Positions 28,317 through 36,507 of a DNA stretch of 64,000 nt are shown piece after piece. How positions within the stretch are numbered: the first letter of the stretch is position 1; every line of letters begins with the position of its first letter. A program made the translations under genes and the position numbers. Under the pieces are notes generated by a model. That model was not told where the DNA came from, ran no database searches, and saw only the letters and a program-made list of their open reading frames with translations. The stretch is from Pseudoalteromonas shioyasakiensis (lineage in GTDB: Bacteria; Pseudomonadota; Gammaproteobacteria; Enterobacterales; Alteromonadaceae). The DNA is taken from assembly GCF_001550135.1 (NCBI RefSeq), contig NZ_LRUE01000013.1:124001-188000 (forward strand), given 5' to 3'.

Positions 28317-29228
28317 ATGGCTGTACGCTATGTTTTAGCCATCGATGGTGGCGGCACCAAAGTGTTAGCAGAGCTAAAAGAGCAGGCAAGTGGCGCGACT
28401 TTTCGTGCCCAAGCGGGTTCGGCATCAATTTCGAATGATCTTGATTTAGCGTTAGAAAACATTGTTAAAGTGACCCGCGATGTATGCCAGCAAAGTGGCG
28501 CTGAGCCTAGTGAAATCGTCACCGTTATGGGGGTTGCTGGTGGCTCATCGCAGAGCCTTGCAGAGCAATTAACAGTGATGCTCAAGCTGGTGTATGAAAT
28601 AGAATTTGCCAGTTTGCAAATTACCAGTGATGCAATTACGTCATTATATGGTGCTAATCTTGGTGAACCATGTGTGGTTATTGCACTTGGCACCGGTGCT
28701 GTTGGCGCACGATTAAACGCCCAAAAGCAAACTAAGTTGGTGAGTGGCTGGGGCTTTACCATTGATGATTTTGGCGGTGGTGCCCGCATCGGCCTGATGG
28801 CTGTGCAGCAACTATTAAACGATATAGATATTTATGATTTACCAAAAAGCCGATTAACGATTCGTTTGAGTGAGCAGCTAGGATGCACTCGTCAAACAAT
28901 TAGTAGTTGGCTTAAACAAGCAAAACCCGCGGATTATGCAGCATTTAGCCCGTTGGTGTTTAGCTTACAAAGCGACTGTGAGGCGGCAAAAGCGGTTTTA
29001 ACAGAGCACACCCAGTCGGTGGTTCGGTTAATAAATAAAAGCCGAGGTAACTCGCCGTTACCGGTGATTTTAATTGGTGGTTTGGCGAAAGTCAGCCAAC
29101 CGTTATTGCCACTTGCCTTACAAAACGAATTATCTCCTTGTAAGGGAGATTCATTAACTGGTGCCGCCATTTTAGCGGCAAAGCATTACCATGACATTAT
29201 TGAAAAAGGACAACCCAATGAGCCCTGA
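28317..29228 (+). CDS. BadF/BadG-type N-acetylhexosamine kinase (MurK/NagK-like)
   Basis: 303 residues, ASKHA fold: phosphate loop AIDGGGTK at the N-terminus, [10 protein letters not shown] as the second glycine-rich loop, and [10 protein letters not shown]. BadF-type kinases include GlcNAc kinases and Clostridium MurK, which phosphorylates MurNAc and GlcNAc at C6. ATG follows the symporter stop with no gap, and the end overlaps murQ by 11 bases. Since MurQ needs MurNAc-6-P and no PTS is encoded nearby, a MurNAc kinase role is inferred. Confidence 0.82.
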   Translation: MAVRYVLAIDGGGTKVLAELKEQASGATFRAQAGSASISNDLDLALENIVKVTRDVCQQSGAEPSEIVTVMGVAGGSSQSLAEQLTVMLKLVYEIEFASLQITSDAITSLYGANLGEPCVVIALGTGAVGARLNAQKQTKLVSGWGFTIDDFGGGARIGLMAVQQLLNDIDIYDLPKSRLTIRLSEQLGCTRQTISSWLKQAKPADYAAFSPLVFSLQSDCEAAKAVLTEHTQSVVRLINKSRGNSPLPVILIGGLAKVSQPLLPLALQNELSPCKGDSLTGAAILAAKHYHDIIEKGQPNEP

Positions 29229-30153
29229 GCACGTCTTTAAGCAACAACGTGAGTTACTCGAAGAGTTAAACGGTATTGTCTCTGAAGGACAAAACCCAGA
29301 CACTTTGGATATCGATCTGCTCAGCTCCACTGAGATCCTCACTAAAATCAATAATGAAGATCACAAAGTAGCGGGTGCCGTGAAACTTGTGATCCCACAA
29401 ATTAGTGAAGCTGTCGATCATGTCGTTGAAGCATTTCAACAAGGTGGCAGGTTAATTTACATTGGTGCTGGTACCAGTGGTCGTTTGGGTATTTTGGATG
29501 CGGTTGAATGTGCGCCTACCTATAGCGTAAGCGATCAGCAAGTGCTCGGTATTATTGCTGGTGGTGACACCGCGGTTAAAAAAGCCGTAGAAGGCGCTGA
29601 AGATAGTACCACGTTTGCTATTATAGACTTAAAAAATGCCAATTTAACCAGTAAAGATGTCGTGGTTGGTATTGCCGCCAGTGGTCGTACACCGTATGTT
29701 TGCTCGGCAATAGAATACGCTAAATCACTTGGTTGTGTCACTGTAGGTGTCACTTGTAACCCTGATTCAGCGGTGATGCGTTTACCACAAATCGGCATTT
29801 GCCCTGTGGTGGGTGCTGAAGCTGTGACTGGCTCTACACGTATGAAATCGGGTACTGCACAAAAACTCGTACTGAATATGCTAAGCACAGCTAGCATGAT
29901 CCGCACAGGTAAGGTGTATAAAAACCTGATGGTTGATGTGAATGCTAGTAATGAAAAGCTGCACGCTCGTGCTATTCGTATTGTGATGCAAGCAACAGAT
30001 TGTACACAGCAGCAAGCAGTGGATGCATTAAAGCAAGCAGAGCAAAGCGCAAAACTGGCTATTTTAATTGTGTTAACCGGAAAACCAGCTCCTGAAGCAA
30101 AACAGTTATTGTCTAAAGCGGGTGGCTTTTTACGTAAGGCGGTTGAGGAATAA
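29218..30153 (+). CDS. murQ: N-acetylmuramic acid 6-phosphate etherase MurQ
   Basis: Cleaves the lactyl ether of MurNAc-6-P to give GlcNAc-6-P and D-lactate. ATG 29218 is placed by AAAGGA seven bases upstream; 311 residues. The SIS domain carries [36 protein letters not shown] and [11 protein letters not shown], all near identical to E. coli MurQ, then [18 protein letters not shown]. Stop and the next start overlap (TAATG). Confidence 0.96.
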   Translation: MSPEHVFKQQRELLEELNGIVSEGQNPDTLDIDLLSSTEILTKINNEDHKVAGAVKLVIPQISEAVDHVVEAFQQGGRLIYIGAGTSGRLGILDAVECAPTYSVSDQQVLGIIAGGDTAVKKAVEGAEDSTTFAIIDLKNANLTSKDVVVGIAASGRTPYVCSAIEYAKSLGCVTVGVTCNPDSAVMRLPQIGICPVVGAEAVTGSTRMKSGTAQKLVLNMLSTASMIRTGKVYKNLMVDVNASNEKLHARAIRIVMQATDCTQQQAVDALKQAEQSAKLAILIVLTGKPAPEAKQLLSKAGGFLRKAVEE

Positions 30154-31331
30154 TGCGTTTTTTAACTGTTTTATTTGTTAGTTGTTTTGCGCTTTTAGGT
30201 TGCCAAGAAGCGCCTGAAAATGTGCCTAAAAATGCACAGCCTTTACAGGTGGGCGCAGCCAATTTTCAAGCTTATGTACCTGCATTAACAGGGAAACGTG
30301 TTGGCTTGGTCGTTAATCAAACATCAGTGGTGAATGGTCAACATTTGGTTGATGCATTACTTGATAAAGGCGTTGTGGTTAGCAAAATATTTGCTCCAGA
30401 GCATGGCTTTCGCGGCGACCATGACGCTGGTGCTCACGTTAAAAGCACAGTAGATGCTAAAACCGGCATTGATGTTGTGTCGATTTATGGCAGTAATAAA
30501 AAGCCAAGCCCTGAGATGCTTGCTGATTTAGACGTCATTATTTTTGATATTCAAGATGTTGGTGTTCGTTTTTACACTTATATCAGCTCAATGCACTACG
30601 TGATGGAAGCTGCCGCTGAAAATGGTAAAGAGGTTGTGGTACTCGATAGACCAAACCCGAATATAGCTTATATGGATGGGCCTATCCTTGACCCAAAATT
30701 TCGCTCATTTGTTGGTATGCACGAAATACCTGTTTTACACGGTTTGACAGTGGCTGAGCTTGCTCAGATGATCAAAGGTGAAGGTTGGATAAATGACGCT
30801 GATAAGCTTAAGCTGAGTGTCGTGCCTGTTGCGAATTATGACCGCACTATGGCTTATGAGCTACCAATAAAGCCAAGTCCTAACTTACCAAATGCCCAAT
30901 CAATTGCGCTTTATCCATCTTTGTGTTTCTTTGAAGCTACGCCTGTGACTATTGGCCGCGGTACTGATTTTCCGTTTCAAGTTGTCGGTTACTCGCCAGT
31001 TAAACTGGGCGAATTTAGTTTTACGCCTAGGGCGATTAAAGGCGCTTCAATGCACCCTAAATTCAAAGGGGTCGAAGTATTTGGTCAAGACTTACGAGAT
31101 GCTGATATTCATGGCCTAGATTTAAGCTTGTTTATTTCGGTTTATCAAAAGCTAAGTGCGAATGAGCAAACGTTTTTTGAACGCGCTGATTTTATGGATA
31201 AACTTGCAGGGACTGATAAATTGCGTTTAGCCATTGAAGCAGGCCAAACTGAGCAGCAAATAAAGCAAAGCTGGCAAGCCGACTTAAGTGCTTTTAAACG
31301 CAAGCGCTCCCCGTATTTGCTGTATCAATAA
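30153..31331 (+). CDS. NamZ-type exo-beta-N-acetylmuramidase lipoprotein (DUF1343)
   Basis: 392 residues, lipobox LLGC (C17). DUF1343 blocks: GKRVGLVVNQTS, IFAPEHGFRGDHDAGA, IIFDIQDVGVRFYTYISS, VLDRPNPN and the FEATPVTIGRGTDFPFQ segment. Bacillus NamZ of this family (GH171) removes terminal non-reducing MurNAc from peptidoglycan. As the last gene of the symporter-kinase-murQ operon it would supply MurNAc in the periplasm or at the surface. Confidence 0.88.
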   Translation: MRFLTVLFVSCFALLGCQEAPENVPKNAQPLQVGAANFQAYVPALTGKRVGLVVNQTSVVNGQHLVDALLDKGVVVSKIFAPEHGFRGDHDAGAHVKSTVDAKTGIDVVSIYGSNKKPSPEMLADLDVIIFDIQDVGVRFYTYISSMHYVMEAAAENGKEVVVLDRPNPNIAYMDGPILDPKFRSFVGMHEIPVLHGLTVAELAQMIKGEGWINDADKLKLSVVPVANYDRTMAYELPIKPSPNLPNAQSIALYPSLCFFEATPVTIGRGTDFPFQVVGYSPVKLGEFSFTPRAIKGASMHPKFKGVEVFGQDLRDADIHGLDLSLFISVYQKLSANEQTFFERADFMDKLAGTDKLRLAIEAGQTEQQIKQSWQADLSAFKRKRSPYLLYQ

Positions 31332-31356
31332 TAACTAGTTAACTTGTTGAATAAGA

Positions 31357-31380
31357 ACGAGGCACTTGCCTCGTTTTTTT
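31357..31380 (+). terminator. Terminator of the symporter-kinase-murQ-namZ operon
   Basis: AACGAGGC ACTT GCCTCGTTTTTTT, 25 bases after the namZ stop. Confidence 0.88.
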
Positions 31381-31433
31381 ATGCCTATAAAAAGCTATGT
31401 TATATTCATGAACTTGATTTGTAAGGATATAGC

Positions 31434-31862
31434 ATGAAAGTTCATTTAATTGCCGTATTTGCATTACTCGCTGGCTGTTCACAACTCCCAAACACTACAA
31501 CAACTAACTCAACCGATGTACTCGATCTTCGTGATGATAAAAACGCAGCAGAGCAGCTGTGGACACTTAAACATGCAACAAAGCCCAGTTACCCTAAAGC
31601 AGCTTTAATATCTAAGCAGACGGGCTGTGCGCGCTTTATTATTACTATTGATAAACAAGGTAATACCACCGATATCCGTTTTGTAGAGAGCTTCCCAGAA
31701 GGACTATTTATCGATGTGTCGCGAGAGTCGCTTAAAACTTGGCACTGGCAGGCAAGGGAAAGTAACAGCAAATCGAGAGCGATTATTCGAACTGTGCAAC
31801 TCGACTACTTTATGAAAGAAGCGAGTAATATGGATGCCGCAAAAGCATTTTGTACAATTTAA
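31434..31862 (+). CDS. Small lipoprotein with TonB C-terminal-like domain
   Basis: 142 residues, lipobox LLAGC (C15). Residues about 45-135 read as a TonB_C fold: ATKPSYPKAALISKQTGCARFIITIDKQG (in pieces), then ESFPEG...SLKTWHW. It lacks a membrane anchor helix and proline spacer, so it cannot span the periplasm as TonB does. Next to a convergent TonB-dependent receptor gene, with which it may work. Preceded by TAAGGATATAGC. Confidence 0.78.
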   Translation: MKVHLIAVFALLAGCSQLPNTTTTNSTDVLDLRDDKNAAEQLWTLKHATKPSYPKAALISKQTGCARFIITIDKQGNTTDIRFVESFPEGLFIDVSRESLKTWHWQARESNSKSRAIIRTVQLDYFMKEASNMDAAKAFCTI

Positions 31863-31884
31863 GCTTTTACTGTTTTTAAGGCAT

Positions 31885-31910
31885 AAAAAAGGGCCGCAAT
31901 AGCGGCCCCC
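31885..31910 (-). terminator. Terminator of the TonB-dependent receptor gene
   Basis: GGGCCGC AATA GCGGCCC flanked by A-run (T-run on the minus strand), between the convergent genes. Confidence 0.85.
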
Positions 31911-31926
31911 AACAGGATTGATAAAC

Positions 31927-34900
31927 TTAGAACTTGAAGTTAAACGACAGCTGCACTCGACGTGGGCTGTAGTAGTTGCGATACTCACCAAAGGTTTCTG
32001 ACGAGACATAAGGGTTATTGTTATAACCTGTTTGACGGTCAAATACGTTGAAGATATCAGCGCGGAATTGTAGTTCCATGTCACCTGAGAATTTAAAGTC
32101 TTGGGTGTAGTTTAAGTCAAGTTGCCAGTGGCTTGGGCTACGACGGCTACCCGCAGGCTCGCTGTAACGTGTGGTACCACTTGAGTAACCGTAGATTGAA
32201 CCATCCCATGCTTCCCAAGGTTTACCCGACTGGAATACAAAGTATGCACCGATGTTCGCATCCCATGGCACAGTGTAGTAACCATACACTTTTACTTTAT
32301 GTGGCTTATCACCTGATAATGTACCGTATTTGTAATCCCAAGGGTAACGACCACGGCCATCGCCATAGTTTGATGAACCAATGAAGGTATTAGCATCTGT
32401 TGTTGCGGTAGTGTTATCTTGGTCGAAGTTACCGTAGTAATGGCTCCAAACATAAGAGGCATTGATGTAGCTGTTTTCACCTAGGTATTCAGCTTCGATG
32501 CTAGCTTCCCAGTACTTGGTTTCTCCGCCATCTACTTCGGCAATAACATAAGAAGAACCACCAATTTCATCACGGATTTCATCTAGGTTATCTACATATA
32601 AACCTTTATCTGCAATATGCTGTGGTACGCCATCAGCATCAACGCCAGAGTAGTCAGTTAAACGCGCATTGTTTGGCATATCTTCCCAGAAATGCGATGC
32701 CTTACGGTGACGAACATGAGCACGTAATACTAAATCAGAACCCACATATTTAGTGGTACCAAGTGTAAATTCTTTGATTTGACGAGGTGTTAAATCATCA
32801 GCAAATACTTTACCTGATGAGCCTTGACGTGGCTCTGCGTAAATTACGTTACCCGCTTCATCAAATTCAACTTCGATTTCGGCACGGGTATTACGGTCCC
32901 AAGATGCAGCACGCGCTAATGAGCTTGCTTCAGGGTTATACATTGAGAAGTTTGCAAATACTGAGTCTTGATCTGCATAATTCCAATTCACACCTAAACG
33001 CGGTTGGATCATATCTGACCAATCTGTTTGGTACATTTTGTATTTTTCGCCTGGTGCTAACTCATAACCAGAAAGCGTGCCAGATGCCGATTTAAGACCT
33101 TGGCCATACCAAGTATCGCGGCTTACGAGTACACCCACATTGTAAGTCCAATCACCTACTTCAATGGTATCGTTGATTTCGAAATTCAGTGTTTCCATTT
33201 CTGAGTTGATAGCAGAAACGGCGTCTTCACCAGCAACCAAGCTCATTTGTTGTACGCGAGCACGGTAAATAACCGGGGCAGAGCTGCCTTCTTCTAAGCT
33301 TTCATCGAGGCCGCCAACATAAGAGATTCTACCCCAACCGTTTGAAAGGCGAGACAGTACTTCTTTACTTTCTTTCCATTCACCACCTACATGTAACGTA
33401 TGGTAAGTATCGCCCCAGCTAAATTCATGCTCTAGGTTTAATTCAAAGCTATCACGGTAAAAGTCGATATTATCGTATTGGTAATACGCACCAACACCGC
33501 CGCCGCCAAGCATTTCGCCGTTTTCAGTATAACCGTATTGTGCAATTAAAGGTGCGGCGCCTGCATTAAACGCAGCTATTTGCTCTGCTGTGTAGTTATC
33601 ATCAGCATCTAATAAGCTTGGTACACTGAAGTAACCCATTTCAGTTAGGTTACTTAAGTCAAGTTGACCCGTTAACGATGGCACTACAGATAGTTCTGTA
33701 TCAGGTGTGGTACCAGACTCTATTTCTAATTTACTGTACTGGAATGAAAGGGTTGTTGCATCACCTAAAAGCCATGAACCATCTAAGGTAAAGATATCTT
33801 GGTCAGCTACATCACCTGCAGATACACTGTCAGTTTCGTAAGCGCCAACTGAGCGACCTTCAATGGTCTTTTCTGAGGTACGCTGTGAAATATTAAGTAA
33901 AATATCGTCAGTAGGCGCCCAAGTTAACTTACCAAAGTATTCATCACGCACACTCTTATAGTCTTTTACTTCACCATAAGCAGTATCTTTATTAGTACGA
34001 GTTTCCTCAGGACGATAATAAGAAGTGTAGAAGTATAAAGAGTCCTCAATAAGCGGGCCGCCTAAACTTGCTGTTAACCAGCTTTTATCTAGCTCATAGC
34101 TTTCTTGGCCTGTTGGTGTTGCCACTAAACTCTTAGGTTGAACTTTGTATTCAACATTACCATGGAACTCGTCAGTACCAGATTTTGATACGGTATTGAT
34201 TGAGAAACCGCCTGAGCGATTAAAACCAACGGCTTTTGCACCACCACGATCCATAGTTACGTAAGCAACGTCATGGGTTGATGGCTCTGATGCTAGGTTA
34301 CCAAACATAGGTAAAGATACATCAACACCGTCAAAGCCGTACGAGTTATCAACACCTGAACCACCCGCAGACGGACCAAGAGTTGAGTTTTCAGATAGCT
34401 CAACACCTGGTACAAGTTTTAATAGGTCACGGTAATCTTGACCAACTGGTACGCTATTGATTGCTTCTTCACCAAGTGAGTTAGTCAGTGCAGACTTACC
34501 TTGGCGGAATAATTTACTGCCGGTAACCGTGATGACTTCAACGTTTTCGTTAGCACCACCCATAGTGACGTTTAGGCTCGAAGTTTGTTCAAGTAAAACG
34601 TCGACAGTCATAGTTTGAGTTACACCGTTTTTATCGGTGAAAGTCAGTTCATAAGTACCCGGTTTTAACTGCGGTAAGTCATAGCTGCCGTCTTCTCGCG
34701 TAACAACAGTACGTGGTTTTGGCATCACATTACTTTTTGCTGTTACTGTGATCCCCGCCAGTGACTGCTGTGCTTCTGGTGATGATACTTTACCTTTGAT
34801 CCCCCCGGTTAGATTTGCAAAGGCTGGCGCGCTGGCGAGTGCTGCGGCCATAACAACACCTGTAAAGGCTGTTTTCTTTGCGCGAAGTGCATTGCTAGTC

Positions 34901-34947
34901 GCTTTCGCTATATAGCTCATTGCGAGTGTGGATGCATGTTGTTTCAT
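31927..34947 (-). CDS. TonB-dependent receptor with N-terminal carboxypeptidase-like domain (Oar-like)
   Basis: 1006 residues. Long signal peptide to about residue 44 (ASAPAFA). Residues about 48-125 are a CarboxypepD_reg-like beta-sandwich (GKVSSPEAQQSLAGITVTAK, EDGSYDLPQLKPGTYEL). The TonB-box-like EVITVTGSK precedes the plug (DYRDLLKLVPGVEL, GVDVSLPMFGN, GFNRSGGFSINTVSKSG). The barrel ends in FNFKF with terminal Phe as outer-membrane beta-barrels do. This Oar-like type takes up larger ligands such as peptides or glycans; a muropeptide ligand is inferred from the locus only. Confidence 0.88.
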   Translation of the reverse strand: MKQHASTLAMSYIAKATSNALRAKKTAFTGVVMAAALASAPAFANLTGGIKGKVSSPEAQQSLAGITVTAKSNVMPKPRTVVTREDGSYDLPQLKPGTYELTFTDKNGVTQTMTVDVLLEQTSSLNVTMGGANENVEVITVTGSKLFRQGKSALTNSLGEEAINSVPVGQDYRDLLKLVPGVELSENSTLGPSAGGSGVDNSYGFDGVDVSLPMFGNLASEPSTHDVAYVTMDRGGAKAVGFNRSGGFSINTVSKSGTDEFHGNVEYKVQPKSLVATPTGQESYELDKSWLTASLGGPLIEDSLYFYTSYYRPEETRTNKDTAYGEVKDYKSVRDEYFGKLTWAPTDDILLNISQRTSEKTIEGRSVGAYETDSVSAGDVADQDIFTLDGSWLLGDATTLSFQYSKLEIESGTTPDTELSVVPSLTGQLDLSNLTEMGYFSVPSLLDADDNYTAEQIAAFNAGAAPLIAQYGYTENGEMLGGGGVGAYYQYDNIDFYRDSFELNLEHEFSWGDTYHTLHVGGEWKESKEVLSRLSNGWGRISYVGGLDESLEEGSSAPVIYRARVQQMSLVAGEDAVSAINSEMETLNFEINDTIEVGDWTYNVGVLVSRDTWYGQGLKSASGTLSGYELAPGEKYKMYQTDWSDMIQPRLGVNWNYADQDSVFANFSMYNPEASSLARAASWDRNTRAEIEVEFDEAGNVIYAEPRQGSSGKVFADDLTPRQIKEFTLGTTKYVGSDLVLRAHVRHRKASHFWEDMPNNARLTDYSGVDADGVPQHIADKGLYVDNLDEIRDEIGGSSYVIAEVDGGETKYWEASIEAEYLGENSYINASYVWSHYYGNFDQDNTTATTDANTFIGSSNYGDGRGRYPWDYKYGTLSGDKPHKVKVYGYYTVPWDANIGAYFVFQSGKPWEAWDGSIYGYSSGTTRYSEPAGSRRSPSHWQLDLNYTQDFKFSGDMELQFRADIFNVFDRQTGYNNNPYVSSETFGEYRNYYSPRRVQLSFNFKF

Positions 34948-35324
34948 TGTTTCCCGTCCTTATATTTATATGCTTTGCTGGACTACTTACCCAATTGAGA
35001 CTTATGAACTTTAAAATTATGTTGCCCACATATTAAACAGGTGTTATTTAAGTTGGTCAAGAATATTTTTTCATTTAAAGGTTGGTTTTTAGGAATAAAA
35101 TATATAACCGATTTTAGGTAAAGATCAGTAATGACTTGCTTTAACGGGGTGCTAATTTATTCTTAGTACAATTTTGTAAGAAATTATGATTTTAAAGTCA
35201 GTCGCTTATCGCAATTGTTTGGTAGTTTAGAGGAGAAAGAGGATTGGTAAACTGCACCCTAAATTAGGCATAAAAAAAGCAGCCTGAGCTGCTTTAAAGT
35301 GTTTATATAACCTTATTGAAGAAA
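34948..35324. other. Intergenic region upstream of the receptor gene
   Basis: 377 AT-rich bases with the receptor promoter (minus strand) and the terminator of the regulator gene. A half-site TTTTATTCC on the minus strand (35090-35102 region) resembles one arm of the 36316-36340 palindrome, but no partner arm is seen. No ORF or RNA recognised. Confidence 0.35.
35271..35296 (-). terminator. Terminator of the RpiR/MurR regulator gene
   Basis: AAAGCAGCTCAGGCTGCTTTTTTT read on the minus strand, 29 bases past the stop. Confidence 0.82.
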
Positions 35325-36170
35325 TTAGTTATTCTTAAATTCGCCAACAACTTCATTAGAATGTTCTAGTAACTTACGACCTTGGCGGCTTGACTGTGTT
35401 AGAGCAATAAACAAAATATCAATGACAAAATCTTGTGCCGTACGCGCTAAAATTGACGATAAACGTACAGACTCGCCTTCAGCAACCGAATAAAGTTTTA
35501 CATCAGCTGAGTCAGCAACAAGGCTACTACCAAATTTAGTCACTGAGATCACCGAGCTTGAGTTTTTCTTAGCTTGTTTAACAACTTCGGCAATTTCGCG
35601 AGTCATACCTGACTCACTTATCGCGATAACCAAATCACCTTTTGAAAACGTCGCAACATACGCAAGTTGTGCATGGCCATCTGGCTCTGCAATAGCTGGC
35701 ATACCGAGTTTTTGTAATTTATAAGAAAAATCTTTTGCGACCAGTGCTGAGCCACCTAAACCACAAATTAAAATGCGCTTTGCAGATTTTAATAGCTCTA
35801 CCGCCTTTTCGACAGCTGGTGCTTCGTTGAGGTTTTTGGTTTCGGTTAACACCGCCAATTTACTGCTTAATAGTTTTTCGGCGATTTGCTCTAGCGAGTC
35901 ATTCAGAGTGATCTTGCCATGTAGCTTAGGTTCGCTGCTTTCATCGTTAAGTGCATCAATTACCGCAAGTTTAAAAGCAGGGAAGCCTTTATAACCTAAC
36001 TTTTGCGAAAACTTCACCACACTTGATTGGCTTACACCAACCACTTTTGCTAGTTCAACCGATGATAAATTACGAATGGCATTCGCTGAATTTAACGTAA
36101 AGTCAGCAAGCTTAGCTTCGCTGCTCGATAGAGATTGGCGTAAGGCTTTAATTTTTACAAAAGTAGACAT
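35325..36170 (-). CDS. RpiR/MurR-family transcriptional regulator
   Basis: 281 residues from ATG 36170; a GTG at 36179 is possible but lacks a ribosome site. N-terminal RpiR HTH (ELAKVVGVSQSSVVKFSQKLGYKGF) and a C-terminal SIS sugar-phosphate domain (ILICGLGGSALVAKDFSYKL, LVIAISESGMTREIAEVVKQAK). Family members such as E. coli MurR sense MurNAc-6-P. Divergent from the amidase fusion gene, with a palindrome between them also found before the murQ operon, so it probably represses this locus until MurNAc-6-P builds up. Confidence 0.88.
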   Translation of the reverse strand: MSTFVKIKALRQSLSSSEAKLADFTLNSANAIRNLSSVELAKVVGVSQSSVVKFSQKLGYKGFPAFKLAVIDALNDESSEPKLHGKITLNDSLEQIAEKLLSSKLAVLTETKNLNEAPAVEKAVELLKSAKRILICGLGGSALVAKDFSYKLQKLGMPAIAEPDGHAQLAYVATFSKGDLVIAISESGMTREIAEVVKQAKKNSSSVISVTKFGSSLVADSADVKLYSVAEGESVRLSSILARTAQDFVIDILFIALTQSSRQGRKLLEHSNEVVGEFKNN

Positions 36171-36315
36171 AGGGCTCACTTTGTTTGCTTAACTTAGTCA
36201 AAGCGCAAAGCGATGGTTCTATTATAAACACAGGGCTTGGGCGCATTGTTTGCTTAACACGACGACTTATTTTTGTTTTAGCAGACCTAAGTTTGGAATA
36301 TTTTTCTTAATTTAG

Positions 36316-36340
36316 ATGGAATAATATAGTTTTATTCCAT
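36316..36340. promoter_or_regulatory. Candidate MurR/RpiR operator 2
   Basis: Inverted repeat ATGGAATAA (36316-36324) / TTATTCCAT (36332-36340), 7-base centre. Shares GATGGAATAATATA with operator 1. Lies between the divergent regulator and amidase genes. Confidence 0.65.
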
Positions 36341-36417
36341 AATAGATACAACTCTAATTATTGAGATAGCTCTATTTTTAGTAACTTAGCGATAATGTAT
36401 GCTTTTTATTCTTTAAT

Positions 36418-36438
36418 TGTGAAATAAAATATTTTACA
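36418..36438. promoter_or_regulatory. Second, imperfect palindrome before the amidase gene
   Basis: TGTGAAATA (36418-36426) / TATTTTACA (36430-36438): 8 of 9 arm positions pair. It is about 70 bases before the amidase start. It might be another regulator site; weak. Confidence 0.35.
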
Positions 36439-36507
36439 TGTTAAGTGGGTGTTGCTACTGTATTGCTGAGAATCGTCAACGCTTAAATCATCAGGTATGA
36501 ATCTGTT

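Noticed and set aside
32133..33095. Plus-strand ORFs inside the TonB-dependent receptor gene
   Set aside because: Antisense shadows with no protein-like composition.
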